Assembly (NCBI GenBank): GCA_039090855.1 | Contig: CM076999.1 | Span: 112,157,072-112,221,071 of the forward strand | Reading direction: 5' to 3' | DNA length: 64,000 nucleotides | Origin: Macrothele yani | Taxonomy: Eukaryota; Arthropoda; Arachnida; Araneae; Macrothelidae | In this document: positions 1 to 10,447 of the stretch, in pieces | Layout: every line of letters starts with the position of its first letter | How positions within the stretch are numbered: the stretch's first letter is position 1 | The notes under the pieces: model-generated | Seen by the model: only the letters and a program-made list of their open reading frames with translations | Database searches by the model: none | Told to the model about the DNA's origin: nothing | Program-made: the position numbers and the translations under genes

Positions 1-153
1 CTACCACTCATTTATAAGGAGTGTCGTGCTATCCATGGAACTACGTAACTTAGCGTGTTCTACACTACCATCTTCTTAATTTGTTTGTTAGTTATGTGCA
101 TTGCCTACCACTCTTTTATAACTGCGTTTTTCTTAGCCTTTTGTGGAAAGACA
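1..153. other. Short unassigned edge sequence
   Basis: No coding feature is visible. A motif resembling ctaccactcatttataa occurs at the left edge and again about 105 bp later, so this may be the end of a repeat cut by the window boundary. Confidence 0.3.
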
Positions 154-452
154 GTCTCCACCTTACAAACAACATTTTGCCTCACATTACACAAATGCAA
201 CACATCTTCATTCCTGATATGATCAACGCATGTCTTATTACAAACCCCTCGTAACGCATCCCTGCAGCACACGTACAACTCTTATGTCCCTTCTGTAGTA
301 CCCAGGTTTCACTGCCATACATCAGAGTAGGAACAATTATACTTTCATACACAGTGATTCAATACTTCTATGAGAAACCATCATTTCTGTGAAATCCTCC
401 TAAAGCAGCTATAACTTTCAATGAAGAGTTCACTACCTACTAATTTCACCAT
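154..452 (-). pseudogene. LINE family A fragment (RT C-terminal part)
   Basis: On the minus strand this stretch matches, with substitutions, the downstream part of the reverse transcriptase in the longer copy at 34980-36290 (the region coding GSETWVLQKKHR and the following cysteine-bearing tail). It contains stops and no long frame. It stops abruptly at 452, where non-LINE DNA begins, and the same LINE resumes at 1052, so about 380 bp of the element was lost or replaced. Confidence 0.7.
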
Positions 453-544
453 AATTGGTTTTACTTGCATTTGGAATTCTTCTGGCTCTTGCACAGAGCT
501 ACACAGATGTATAAAGTATCGCTTCACATATATACCGTATATGT

Positions 545-662
545 GGAAGTTATCATGATCAGAGTAAAATCCCTGAAATGGCAATGAGCTGGGCATATTA
601 CCAAAAGGACAGACTACCGATGGCCAACCAAAATTTTAGACTGGATTCCTAGGCTACAAGCA
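545..662 (+). pseudogene. RTE-type LINE (family B) 3'-end fragment
   Basis: Forward translation gives a degenerate version of the C-terminal segment seen on the minus strand at 17088-17345: IMIRVKSLKWQ, then AGH and a TD-RW motif. This is the tail typical of RTE-clade endonuclease/reverse transcriptase proteins. One in-frame stop is present. It is a short dead fragment. Confidence 0.6.
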
Positions 663-929
663 TTCAGCAAATCGCAAACCCGGTTTGAGATGCTAGTACT
701 GTACACTCCCTCGCATTCTGCTGATCATTGTTTAGAAGAATTCCCCTCTCATTCGCTTATCATAGTTCAGAATCACAACAGCGTGAAAACTGGAAATGTG
801 ACAGCTGCGTATGTGCTTTTGATTCCAAGGGAGCATTCCACAATACAGAGCTGCCACCTGAGACATTTTGACGATAGCTTCTCTTTAATGAACTGCGGCT
901 ATTCTGAAATTTGGTGAATGGAATGAAAA

Positions 930-1051
930 AAAATAAATAAATAAAGTATTTTTCAAGGACTGTTACAAAATTCAAGGACTTTCAAGGGCCCTTGAAAGGA
1001 AAATTAAATTCAAGGAGTTTTCAAGGGCCTTTAAGGACCGTGAGAACCCTG
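930..1051 (-). mobile_element. hAT-like transposon terminus (fragment)
   Basis: The segment ends in ggaccgtgagaaccctg, which on the minus strand reads CAGGGTTCTCACGGTCC, a typical hAT-type end, with repeated caaggactttcaaggg motifs just inside. The following 8 bases (gataaaac, 1052-1059) belong to LINE family A and are a plausible target-site copy. The partner end was not found. Confidence 0.5.
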
Positions 1052-1222
1052 GATAAAACACCATTCACTCGTACACAAGCTCTACTGCCAGCATACATGG
1101 CTTTCACACTATTAAGCAGATTCCCAGTAATACCATATTCATCCAGTACCTTTCACAGAAGTATCCTATTTACACTCTCTGTCATAAGCTTTTTCTTAAT
1201 ATATGAAGGCGACAAAAACCTT
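1052..1222 (-). pseudogene. LINE family A fragment (RT core)
   Basis: The minus strand matches the segment of the 34980-36290 LINE that codes the part of the RT around the AFIDLEKAY motif and the following helix. It is truncated at 1052 by the hAT-like end and belongs to the same original insertion as 154-452. Confidence 0.65.
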
Positions 1223-1396
1223 GCATATTTACATCTTTAGTAAGTAAAACTGCTATTCAATACAAAATACATCTTTAGAGACTTCTGGTCATGCAAGTAC
1301 ACTAGGAATATCTTTACAAAGTACTAAACAGATAAGAAATGAATCACATTAACTTTGTGGTTAACAATTATATCATGAAAAGATTGCACAAGTTAG

Positions 1397-1543
1397 GTTT
1401 CAGCTAAATAAATAAATACATCGCTCTTTCCACGTTCCCGAAACAAATAGCAACCGAAAAATTGTTTTCAGCCACCGTCGTGGAATTGAACCACAGAACT
1501 CTCGATAACTAGCCGAGCGCGTTAACTTTACACCATGGTGGCC
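1397..1543 (-). mobile_element. SINE family 2 copy, full head and tail
   Basis: Read on the minus strand, a tRNA-like head (box B-like GGTTCAATTCC) is followed by a short body ending in GGAACGTGGAAAGAGCGATG and a tail of TATTTATTTATTTA. The same tail recurs at 3140-3226 and, with its head, at 26940-27085. No clear target-site duplication was found. Confidence 0.65.
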
Positions 1544-1723
1544 AACAATACACGGTGTTATGTGTATTTTTAAGTCAGCTTCTGACATCATAAATCCGTA
1601 AGATGGGCTCAGCTACTGAGACGTCTCCATCTGTTGGGCATTAAAGGCACTGGCTATATACACTATCTACTAACAAGAAATTGGACACTTGTGATAGCAA
1701 AGGAAAACGAAGTTTATTAACCT

Positions 1724-2998
1724 TCAATAGTTGGTGGAGCCTCCATGAGCGGTGATTACAGCTGCGAACCTCCGGGGCATACTCTCAACCAGGCGTTGTA
1801 TGACTGCTAGCGGTATTTTCTTCCACTCGGCTTGGAGAAGACAGGTCAGTTCCTTCACCGATTTCGGACAATGGGGGCACCCCTTAAGTCGATGCTCCAA
1901 CTCGTCCCAGAGGTGCTCGATGGGGTTAAGGTCCAGGCTCTGCGCAGGCCAGTCTATTCGATTAACCCCATTGTCACCATACCAAGCCACAGTTGACCTC
2001 GCAACATGACAGGTGGCATTGTCATCCTGAAAGTAACATGGGTCCACCCCGTAAAACTGCCACAACGTAGGAAGCGCATGGTCATCTAAAATGGTGCAGT
2101 AGGTCTCGGCGTTGAGTCTACCAGGAATTGCGACCAAGGGTCCCGTGCAATACCAGGAGAAACACCCCCTTAGCATAATTCCACCACCGCCGAACTTCAC
2201 AGTTGGCACAATAAATTCCGGCAGGAGACGTTCTCCAGGCAAAACGCCAAACCCAGACCTTGCCATCCGAACGGTAGAGGGTGAACCTTGATTCGTCGCT
2301 CCAGAGAACCTGTTTCAACTGTTTTTTTTTTTTTTTTTTTTTTTGATTGGAGGTTTAACGACCACCGTGAGCAACTCAATGGGCTATAAGCAGTCGCCCA
2401 TCCCTAATTTAGGGTCACTGGTTCCAGGGAAGGGAGAGAGCCAGTGCCGTAAGACAAACACAACATCCATGCCTGACCGGGATTCGGACCCGGACCCCTT
2501 ACGAACGAATGATCAGAGGCCAGCGCCTTAGACCTCTGCGCCACCGGGGCGGCGTTTCTACTGTTCAACGGTCCACTGTCGACGTTCTTTGCACCACGTT
2601 AGCCTAGCAGCGCTATTGGACTTGGTGATCAAAGGCTTGTGGGCGGCAGCACGTCCATGATAACCGAGCAGATGGGTTTCCTTATGGATAGTATTCATCG
2701 CAAGAACACTCCCGGATGCCAGTTGAAACTTCTCGTGCATGTGGCCCATCGATTTGGTGCGATTCTTCCGAATTTCTCTGGCCAGCACCCATCGGTCTCT
2801 AACTCCCAGTTTTGTGGGTCTGCCGGGTCGGGGCACATTCCGACAGTCACCTCTCATCTTCCACTTGCCAATCGCGTACGCCACTGTCGATTTTGGGTAC
2901 TTCAACTTGCTGGATATGTCACGTATGGATCAGCCATTTCTGTGATACCCGACGATTACACTTTTCTCGAAATCGGAGAGCTCCGAACTGCACGGCAT
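1724..2998 (-). pseudogene. Tc1-A transposase, broken (DD34E family)
   Basis: A Tc1-type DDE transposase would cut and paste the element through its TIRs. The likely start is the ATG at 2998 (MPCSSELSDFEKSVIVGYHR). The N-terminal helix-turn-helix has an in-frame TGA shortly after, then a GRPTK motif. After the SINE interruption come [12 protein letters not shown] (first catalytic Asp), FQDDNATCH (second Asp) and [13 protein letters not shown] (catalytic Glu), ending HGGSTNY. The frame changes near 2230-2270. The TGA, the frameshift and the SINE make it inactive. Confidence 0.9.
2322..2553 (-). mobile_element. SINE family 1 copy a (inside Tc1-A)
   Basis: Reading the minus strand: tRNA-like head with box A (GGCGCAGAGG here) and box B (GGGTCCGAATCC), body with CCCTAAATTAGGG, tail CGTTAAACCTCCAATC plus an A run (the T run at 2322-2343). 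Near-perfect 12-bp target-site copies gtttcaactgtt / gtttctactgtt flank it. It entered the transposase after Tc1-A inserted. Confidence 0.9.
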
Positions 2999-3139
2999 CT
3001 TGCATGCGACTGGTTGTGTTGTTGTTTCCCACACGATATTTAACGGTGGCGGCCGTGATGTGTATCAGGAATCGTTGATTGCAAGGGTGTCCAATTACTT
3101 GTTGGTAGATAGTGTAATATTATAACAGTTAAATCCAAA

Positions 3140-3226
3140 AAAAAAAAAATTGTTTTTGGTTGCTGTGAAAAACAATTTTTCAGTTGCTATGTGTTTCTGG
3201 AACGTGGAAAGAGCGGTGTATTTATT
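3140..3226 (+). mobile_element. SINE family 2, 3' tail only
   Basis: It shares the tail ggaacgtggaaagagcg followed by tatttatttattta with the copies at 1397-1543 and 26940-27085. The tRNA-like head is missing; the copy begins next to an A run just outside Tc1-A. Confidence 0.6.
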
Positions 3227-3611
3227 TATTTACTGACACCACGTATTTGGAGGCTTTTCACCTAGGTTTCAGCTGTTCATCAGCTTTGATCACACTAATC
3301 CAAATGCAAAATCTGAGGAATTCTTGCTAAAGCTTTCGACTAACAAGTATGCTACAAAATGCTGGTAGATAGTGGCACATCAGCCATGTGGCAAGAATGA
3401 CCATCTGAACAAACGACAAAATCCATTCATTGGCTACACGACGGCATAACTCCTCCTCTTATGTTTGTACAGCATCTACATACATAAAATTGAATGTTTG
3501 TTACAGATTTTCAATTTAGGACCACCAAATTTGGTGTACTATCTCATGGTACCCTAACTTAGACCATAGACAGGTTTTGGAAGAGACTGGAGCCCACGTC
3601 GGTCACTACAA

Positions 3612-4180
3612 GGTATTGACTTCTTGGATGTCCATCTGACGAGGCAAGGGAATCATCTCAACAGATCTGTCTACAGAAAACCCTCTGCAATAACAAACAT
3701 AATCCCATTTTCATCCCACTCCCTCACTGCTTACAAATTTGCCGCCTTAAAAACTTGTGTTAATTCTGCTAGGATTGTCTACAACACTGAATCTTCCTTC
3801 AATGAAGAAATTGACACCATAAAGAAAATTGCTGAAGCCCATCAGTTCTCACCTTCTACAATTGAGAAATTCCTCCAAAACTCCCATTTGAAAAATCTGT
3901 CTGCCTTTTCACCAATACAAATAGTAAAACCACCATTCATTGGTTCCATTCCTTTCCATGGATCCTTCTCTTATAAGACATGTAAACTCTTCAAAACTAT
4001 GGGCTACACTCTCACAGTGGAACCAAACCCTTTTGCAATAATGTGCCTGCTTAAAGACAGGGATCCTGTCTCACCCCTGGAGTTTATACTGTTCCCATTT
4101 CAACGTCCTCTGGTCTCTCAGTGTATATTAGAAGCACATACCGAAGCATCAATACAAAACTTGAACACCAAAAAAAAAAA
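3612..4180 (+). pseudogene. Penelope-like element fragment PLE-1 (RT thumb side)
   Basis: Forward translation begins DFLDVHLTRQGNHLNRSVYRKP, then a SSHSLTAYKFAALKTCV block and an F-EEIDTIKKIAEAHQF block, ending with IGSIPFHGSFSYK. This order (FLD, VYRKP, HK-AAL, SIPY) is the post-catalytic part of Penelope-like reverse transcriptases. The upstream YxDD core and a convincing GIY-YIG endonuclease are absent. The frame closes into an A run at about 4170. Confidence 0.75.
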
Positions 4181-4189
4181 AAAAAAATG

Positions 4190-5016
4190 TTTCCAATGGT
4201 CTTCCAAAGACAGCTTCATCTGCACTAACCCTTGAAGACACCTCTGCAATTCCTATTTGGAAAGAAACTAAAAATGTTGCCCCATCCATCAACAAAGGGT
4301 CTCTGCGTTTCCAAGAAAGCATTGAAATTTTGTTCACCAAAAACTGCAATTCAGAGACTTCACACTAAATCCTATTTATTTGGATCTCTCTACTAAAATC
4401 TGGCAACAGCTCCAACACCCCAACTTCAAATTGCAGTTCCAGCAACCAGCCCATCCAGCCGACCGCGGGTGATCAAGGTCGTAGGATGACCAAAAGCTAA
4501 CGCTAAACGAACCTTTTACCGTATGTGACTGTGTGTTTCTCTCGTTTTATATGTTTAAGTGAGAATACACAGATTTACACATAGTACTATGGAGGATCGA
4601 AAAGTAATGCACAGCAATTTCTTTCTCTTTGCAGGTTGCAGTTTGGCAGACAATGAATTTCAATATCATGCTACAGACCAGTTTGACTGGATCAGCTGTC
4701 ACCGTGATGGAAGACAGTGAGAGCGATGGCACAAACATGAGTTGTAGGACTTTTGCATCTAACTGTACTTAGGACTACACAGTAAAAACTTAGGACTACA
4801 GAAGTAAAAACAACTTTGAAAGCAAATGGAAGAAAAAAACATTAGAATTCAAATGTTTGTTAAATGAACAATAATTAAAATTGCTTTAAATTATGACAGG
4901 AATTGGTCAAATGCCTACTTGGAATTGCTCACCAGAAAAAGTAACAGACTTCATTCTGGAATGGAAATCTCTTAGAAGTTGGATGCACTCAATTTGAAAA
5001 AAATTAATACGATATA
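4190..5016. other. Unassigned stretch
   Basis: After an A run, about 300 bp of moderately GC-rich sequence (4190-4520) could be Penelope-derived but gives no recognisable motif. The remainder to Tc1-B is AT-rich with no motif or repeat match that I could see. Confidence 0.3.
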
Positions 5017-6154
5017 CACTGAACAGCAATTGAATTAGAGACAGCTGGCGTTATGCAAATGTGGCGCTGTGGGCAGTCTTGTAAAGAAAACAACATGACG
5101 TATGCAGTGATCCGACAATATAAGGAGTGATGCGACGGGAATCAGTAAGAGTCGGACACAGTATGGGCAAGGCGAAGGATCTAAGCGCATTTGATCGTGG
5201 CCCGATGAATGGGTCACTCCATCTCGGAAGTCGTGCAGGCACTGGGATTTTCATAAGCCACTGTGTCACGGGTGAACTGTGAGTACATCGAATCCGGTAA
5301 AACCATCCCTGCAAGGGCCAACTGCCGTGGACAACAGCATGTGGATGAGCGGGGTCATCGTCGGCTAGCTCGCATTGTAACAGTGGATAGACGGGCCACA
5401 GTGCAAGAAATCACTCGGCAATTTAACGCTGGTGCACAAAAACGTGTAAGCAGCCACACCATCCAGAACCATCGCCCCACGAGGGTACCGCTGCTGACCG
5501 CATGTCACAGGGTGCAAAGATTAGCATGGGTGCGGGGAACATAGCCACTGGACCCTAGACATGTGGGAAAATGTTGCCTGGACTGATAAATCGAGATTCA
5601 CGTTGGTACATGCAGTTGACAGGATACGAGTACGGCGCAAACCACATGAAGCGATGGATCCTTCTTGCCAGCAGGGTACTCTTCAAGCTGGTAGGAGTGA
5701 CATTCTCATCTGGGACATTGTCCCTCACAGGTCAACATTACCGGAATATCCTGGACGGTCATTTGCTCCCATTTGTGCGTCTTCAACATCCCACTGGGGA
5801 TCTCATCCTGCAACAAGACAATGCACCGTGCCATCGCTCCTGAATTGTATCCGAATGCTTGGATGAACACTCCACCGACGTGATCTCGCTTCTTTGACCA
5901 GCTGTGTCACGTGACCTTAATCGCATTGAGCACAACTGGGATGCCATCGAGAGAGATGTTCGAGGCTCTGACCCCCCTCCATCAAATCTTCGTGAACTGT
6001 GGGAGCTTGTTCAGGGGTCATGGATCCGTATGGCTTCCTAACGCTTCCGGTGTCTTGTAGAGTCCATGCCGAGATGAATCACTGCCATCATCAGGGCGAA
6101 AGTTGGTGCTACACGTTACTAGACAGGTATCTCTAATTCAATTGCTCTTCAGTG
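5017..6154 (+). mobile_element. Tc1-like DNA transposon Tc1-B, complete but dead
   Basis: The inverted ends read CACTGAACAGCAATTGAATT on the left and, as reverse complement, CACTGAAGAGCAATTGAATT on the right. TA flanks are at 5015-5016 and 6155-6156. At 1138 bp it is shorter than a typical 1.3-1.6 kb Tc1 element, so internal deletions are likely. Confidence 0.9.
5175..6080 (+). pseudogene. Tc1-B transposase, multiply frameshifted
   Basis: Pieces of a Tc1 transposase are seen in order in different frames: an N-terminal HTH region (DERGHRRLARIV, VSSHTIQNH), then WTDKSRFTLV carrying the first catalytic Asp, then LILQQDNAPCHRS with the second Asp, then a damaged region near 5935 where the NPIEHLWD motif should be. 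At least two frame changes and several stops rule out a product. Confidence 0.85.
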
Positions 6155-6489
6155 TAATACATTAATATGTATTTTAATCCGTTAATAGGCGCAACATTAC
6201 AAACGTTCCGCATAGCTTTCACTGCCAATGGTCAGCTTCTTCAGGCTTCTGAATATAAACACTTAACAGATACAGACAAAGAATAAATGCAAATGTAAAA
6301 TTTAAAAACATTATAGCATAACATGAGACTCGTATTATGCCTCGTGCTCATCGATTGTCCAGCGAGCTCTTAATGTTTAATACCTTGTGTCAGATAGGTG
6401 AAATTTCAGTAGTTATGTCTGTGTTACACACGTCACTGCCCGATATAATCTCAATTGATCATCTGACTGCTGTTGACCTAGGACCGCTA

Positions 6490-7180
6490 TAGGGCGCAAG
6501 TCGTCTTATATCCTTCCAGATGGGTTGAGCATCCTTAAAATTCACGTCACATGCTAACGCGGTAGTTAGTTTTCTGTTTTTTATAGCCTGTTTGTGCTCT
6601 GCCTCTCTGAGGTGAAAAGAACTCATTGTCATTCCAATATACCACCTCGTGAATGCGTCCGGGTATATTAATGCAATGCTGTATACTCTGGCTTGAGTGG
6701 ACAGTGGTTGCCGGTCACGATCAGCGGTGAGAATGGTCCCGATTGTCCTCGGATCTTAGACCTACATCCGGCTTCAGCAGAATATTCTTAAGTTGGTAAG
6801 AAAATCTCGGGATATATGGTACGGATCCAACAAAACTTGCTCTTTCCGGAGGTGACCTTCGTGCCCACCTTGTTCCTTTCAAAGATGCTTTACGTATTAT
6901 CCTTTCGAGGCACTCAATGTTGTAACCAGCTGCAAGGGCAAACTCTCTTAGGTTGCGGATTTCTGCAAGCAGATCATCTTTATCTGAAGAGAGATCGTAA
7001 GCTCTTTTCGCTCGGGCTCTAAAAATAGCGTACTTGTGCGAGCTGGGCACTGCAGATGAGAATCAGGTTATGAACGTAACAAGGTTTGTAATACACTTGC
7101 GTTCTAAGATTTCTCGATGGCTTCCTTCGCACCAGGATGTCTAAAAACGGGAGGCATCCATCCTCTTCATATTCTCGTTT
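6490..7180 (-). pseudogene. Penelope-like element fragment PLE-2 with GIY-YIG remnant
   Basis: Minus-strand order from 7180 down: DGCLPFLDILVRREGSH, SSHKYAIFRARAKRAYD, LREFALAAGYN, then FVGSVPYIPRFSYQLKNILL. Further down a YIGMT motif and a LREAEHKQAIKN block (about 6640-6570) look like the end of the GIY-YIG endonuclease that follows the RT in canonical PLEs. Several stops and frameshifts are present. Only the C-terminal half of the element remains. Confidence 0.75.
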
Positions 7181-7197
7181 TTAAACATCCTGGTGCG
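7128..7197. repeat. Inverted repeat at the PLE-2 boundary
   Basis: A 22-bp arm cgcaccaggatgtctaaaaa(cg) is repeated inverted after a 26-bp spacer as cgtttttaaacatcctggtg(cg), with one mismatch. The right-hand part of the spacer and the left arm are PLE coding sequence, so the other arm is a copied-back duplicate. Confidence 0.75.
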
Positions 7198-7199
7198 AA

Positions 7200-7530
7200 T
7201 ACATACAGACTAAAATTTTTGCAGGTTGTTTATTTCCCCCTAACAGTGCACATTCAACCTAATGGTCACATGACACCACTGCGTAACACATTGCAAAGTC
7301 AGGAAAATCTTCCTTCACACAGCTAATTATTAGCTTTTTCACTGGTTTTGTGGGACATAATTTAAGAAACACTACTCCAGAGCCCTGACAGAACAAGAGA
7401 ACAGGTACGGACAATTCATCATCCAGGAATTTTCCACATATAAGCTACATACTGAACACAAAAATTACTCAACGGGCAGGTATTTAATTCAAATAAAGCA
7501 TGCACAGAACAATAAGTTTGATACACTTTG
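7200..7530. other. Unassigned stretch
   Basis: AT-rich sequence between PLE-2 and the A-tailed segment at 7540. No coding motif, terminal repeat or SINE body was recognised. Confidence 0.3.
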
Positions 7531-7539
7531 TTTGACTAG

Positions 7540-7856
7540 TATCGACTGTTTGTCCCCAATTTACAATCACTGGTTACAAGATAGGGTCGGAGCCGACGCC
7601 ATACGTCAAACACACCACATTTGGTACTCGCACCTGGTCGATTGGCCGTTCGACCTCTCGGCCATGGGGGTTGCATATATGAGGCCTGGCAAGACGAAAG
7701 TTGCATTTGTTCGGTTCGCGTTCTATTTCTTCTTGGGGCAACCAACCTTAAATTAGGGGAGGGTACCTCCTACTATTGATGTAGAGCCATGCAAACTGCT
7801 CGCAGAATATGAGCAGGACTGATAAATAATCTGTAAATAAAAAAAAAAAAAAAAGG
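7540..7856 (+). mobile_element. Possible A-tailed retroposed sequence
   Basis: A GC-richer block ends in ctgtaaat followed by a 16-base A run, as in retroposed copies. It contains ccaaccttaaattagggg, faintly like the SINE family 1 body, but no clear box A or B. It could be a very old SINE relative or a processed RNA copy. Confidence 0.3.
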
Positions 7857-8264
7857 AGGGGGTGAATAATTATTAATTTCTACGAACTTCAACCGCGCCC
7901 TTTTAAATTACCACGGATTCATTCGTAATAGACATACCTCGTGTGATACACATTCTCCACATCGCAGCTTTGAACAATGACGACAGAAATAAATACGAGT
8001 AATTGGTCGCAAGGTTGCACACGTGCATGCATACTGCACAACCGTACAAGAAAATATTTCAGACATCTTAACCAGTCTGCTAAGTCGGTCCGAGTTCAAC
8101 CCAATACGACAACATAAACATTAAACTGTTGTTGCCATTCGAAATGATGTATCCAAGAAACGTAGTGAATGAGTCACGCGCCATACCAAAGATCTATCGA
8201 TAACATAGTAGGTTATCGGTAAAACCCCGTTAAACCTTTTCAAGTCCTCAAGGATGCAGTTTTG
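7857..8264. other. Unassigned stretch
   Basis: Mixed-composition sequence with no ORF above background and no match to repeats elsewhere in the window that I could see. Confidence 0.3.
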
Positions 8265-8922
8265 TTAAGGTGGTTCCACCCAAGGAGGTTAGAATAAATG
8301 GAGTAAGGATGAGGTCACCAACTTGAAGCACTTTGAGCAGACGAATTTGATGCTCAAATGTCTCACCAACATGGCGGCAGACGCTGTGATTGGCTGTGAC
8401 GTCATGATCGTGCCGTTTCGGTGGCTTCACTTTGCTTACACGAGGGGAGGGGAATGGCTGGCCCTTACTCCATCTATTCTAACCTCCTTGGTTCCACCTA
8501 AAATCTCTGCTTTATGTTTCCAATGGTAAAACTTCTTTACACATTTTCTTCAGAATAAATGTATTCCCAAGGTTGAAAATTTGTACATCGATAAAACTAA
8601 TTTTAGGTTATAGCATACTTGCTCAAACATAACCACAAGTATATAAAAAATCAATCATTCTTCTTTGAGTAATGTTCAGGCCTGTTAACAGATAGTGCGA
8701 TCAGTACGTTGATGGCGCCAGTAGACAAACAGAAACAAATGTTAGATTGCTTAATTATTGTTATGTTTTAGCAAGCATTAAATATCCCATGCAATAACTT
8801 AAAGTTAGTTTTATCGATGTGCAAATTTTCATCCTTGGGAATACATTAATTGCGGAGAAAATATGCAAAGAACTTTTACCATTGAAAACTTTAGGCAGAG
8901 ATTTTAGGTGGAATCATCTTAA
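8265..8922. mobile_element. TTAA-flanked palindromic MITE, copy 1
   Basis: It is bounded by TTAA (8265-8268 and 8919-8922) and has inverted arms of about 150 bp starting near GGTGGTTCCACCTAAAATC and running through tttccaatggtaaaact and cgataaaactaa. It has no coding capacity. TTAA duplication suggests mobilisation by a piggyBac- or Kolobok-type transposase. A second MITE (8281-8490) sits inside its left end. A sister copy lies at 19617-21673. Confidence 0.8.
8281..8490. mobile_element. hAT-like MITE nested in the TTAA MITE
   Basis: A 210-bp element has ends CAAGGAGGTTAGAATA and the inverted TATTCTAACCTCCTTG, with similarity extending to ggagtaagg. It is flanked by a perfect 8-bp duplication gttccacc (8273-8280, 8491-8498), the size typical of hAT elements. 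The same terminal motif occurs at 61455. No coding capacity. Confidence 0.85.
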
Positions 8923-9010
8923 AGGTCTTTGGTTTTGATGATCCCATGCTCACGGTGAAGAATTTGCCAGATTTTAGCAGAAATCAATGGTGCACGAGGA
9001 ATCATCTGGT

Positions 9011-9124
9011 ATTATTCGCATGATTTAATCAACATCTGGTTTGAAGCTAACTACGGTGCATAATATAGTCTATTATTCGCATGATTAATCAACATCTGGA
9101 TTGAAGCTACCTACGGTACATACT
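9011..9124. repeat. Two-copy tandem duplication, about 61 bp
   Basis: The block attattcgcatgatt to acctacggtacata occurs twice in direct orientation (from 9011 and from 9072) with a few differences. Confidence 0.75.
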
Positions 9125-9246
9125 ATGGAAGTCTATGGTGCTACGTTAGGGAATATGATATACTGTATACGTGAAAGTAACGCAATATTTTAATTTTTTA
9201 CCGTTGAAATTACTTTTATATCAAAATACTCAGAATGAAATTTATT

Positions 9247-9469
9247 TATTTATTTTTTTTGATTGGAGGTTTAACGACCGCCGTGAGCAACTCAATGGGC
9301 TATAAGCAGTCGCCCGTCCCTAATTTAGGGTCACTGGTTCCAGGGAAGGGAGAGAGCCAGTGCCGTAAGACAAACACAACATCGATGCCTGACCGGGATT
9401 CGAACCCGGACCCCTTACGGACGAATGATCAGAGGCCAACGCCTTAGACCACTGCGCCACCGGGGCGGC
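9247..9469 (-). mobile_element. SINE family 1 copy b
   Basis: A full-length copy on the minus strand with box B GGGTTCGAATCC, CCCTAAATTAGGG body, GTTAAACCTCCAATC tail and A run. It is flanked by a perfect 14-bp target-site duplication, gaatgaaatttatt (9233-9246, 9470-9483). Confidence 0.92.
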
Positions 9470-9617
9470 GAATGAAATTTATTCAAAGTTTCTTCGTGGT
9501 GGGTGTGAGCCAGCTGTATGTAAACGAAAACTTCTTTTCTGTAAAGACATATGGCGAAGATACACGAGCGAACTTATGAACTGCTTGAAAGCGTCGAGAT
9601 TCGATCCGCGACAGAAC

Positions 9618-9762
9618 CAGTGGTGGCTCTGGACCAGGGATGCCCCCCCCCCCAATTTAATCGGATTTATATTTTTTTAGAATTACATATTAATTTTAAT
9701 TAATTATCGGTACATGCAGGAACTTGTGCCCCCCCCCCTTTTTTTGCTTAGAACCGCCACTG
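9618..9762. mobile_element. Small hAT-like MITE
   Basis: Ends cagtggtggctct and the inverted agaaccgccactg enclose 145 bp with facing C tracts. Flanks gacagaac / ttcagaac share 6 of 8 bases, consistent with a decayed 8-bp hAT target-site duplication. Confidence 0.55.
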
Positions 9763-9828
9763 TTCAGAACTCAGAAAATTTTCGCATTTGTTTTCTTTAT
9801 CCAACTGGTTCGTTCTAGCTGACAACGA

Positions 9829-9955
9829 GACGCAGTATGCTGACCTGAAAAGAGAATATCCATATTGTATTTTACGATTTTGGGAGACACCGACGCAGTA
9901 TGCTGACCTGAGAGAGAATATCCATATTGTATTTTACGATTTTGGGAGATACCGA
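9829..9955. repeat. Two-copy tandem duplication, 63 bp
   Basis: The block gacgcagtatgctgacctga to ttttgggaga occurs twice in tandem (from 9829 and 9892). Differences are few, so the event is fairly recent. Confidence 0.85.
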
Positions 9956-9989
9956 TCATGAGGCCGCCTACGGGCAGGTTTCTGGGTGA

Positions 9990-10090
9990 TGTGTTTTACG
10001 GAACTACTCATGTTCCTTCCCTGGAACCAGTGGTCCTAAACTAGAGACAGATGACTTAGAATCTAGGAGTTGCTCATAGTAGTCGATTAA
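9990..10090 (+). mobile_element. Old diverged SINE family 1 relative
   Basis: The body is recognisable: ccttccctggaaccagtg, cctaaactagagac, gagttgctcatagtagtcg and gattaacacc align with the family 1 body and tail. The head is not recognisable. Confidence 0.5.
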
Positions 10091-10197
10091 CACCGATTAT
10101 AGTATGTCATCTATAGTTAAACACCTCGCATAAGCAGAAGCACTGATATATAAATGGCGACATATCACAAAAACTACCTTAGTATTATCTTGTTTCT

Positions 10198-10275
10198 GGG
10201 TTTAAGGACCCCTACGAGCATCTCTAAGTGATACAATCTGTAGCCTATCCGTCATTTATAGTCGGTGGTTCAAGG
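10198..10275 (-). mobile_element. Old diverged SINE family 1 relative
   Basis: gtttaaggacccctacgagc, then a block around tagcctatccgtcatttata and cggtggttca align base by base with the inverted tail and body of SINE family 1. Highly mutated; head missing. Confidence 0.4.
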
Positions 10276-10334
10276 GGGGACAGATACAGCGCCTTCATTC
10301 AATCGTAGGCTCATGACAGATCATGGTGCCCCGC

Positions 10335-10447
10335 TGAATATTCCCGTCCCCGACTCTAGTGGCCCTCCAAATTAGAGACCAGCTATCGCTTGTAGCTCTT
10401 AGAGTCGTTAATGGTGCTCCTTGCATCCTAACAAAAAAAAAAAAAAA
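10335..10447 (+). mobile_element. Old diverged SINE family 1 relative with A tail
   Basis: Weak alignment with the family body (tggccctccaaattagagac, gagtcgttaatggtgctcc) followed by a 16-base A run at 10433-10448. Confidence 0.4.

Larger units (their letters stand above)
1661..3114 (-). mobile_element. Tc1-like DNA transposon Tc1-A, split by a SINE
   Basis: The terminal inverted repeats begin CACTATCTAC and continue to a ttggacac motif; left arm 1661-1700, right arm 3071-3114. TA dinucleotides flank both ends (1659-1660, 3115-3116), the hallmark Tc1/mariner target-site duplication. The transposase lies on the minus strand and is interrupted by a SINE at 2322-2553. Without the SINE the element is about 1.2 kb. 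Confidence 0.9.
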
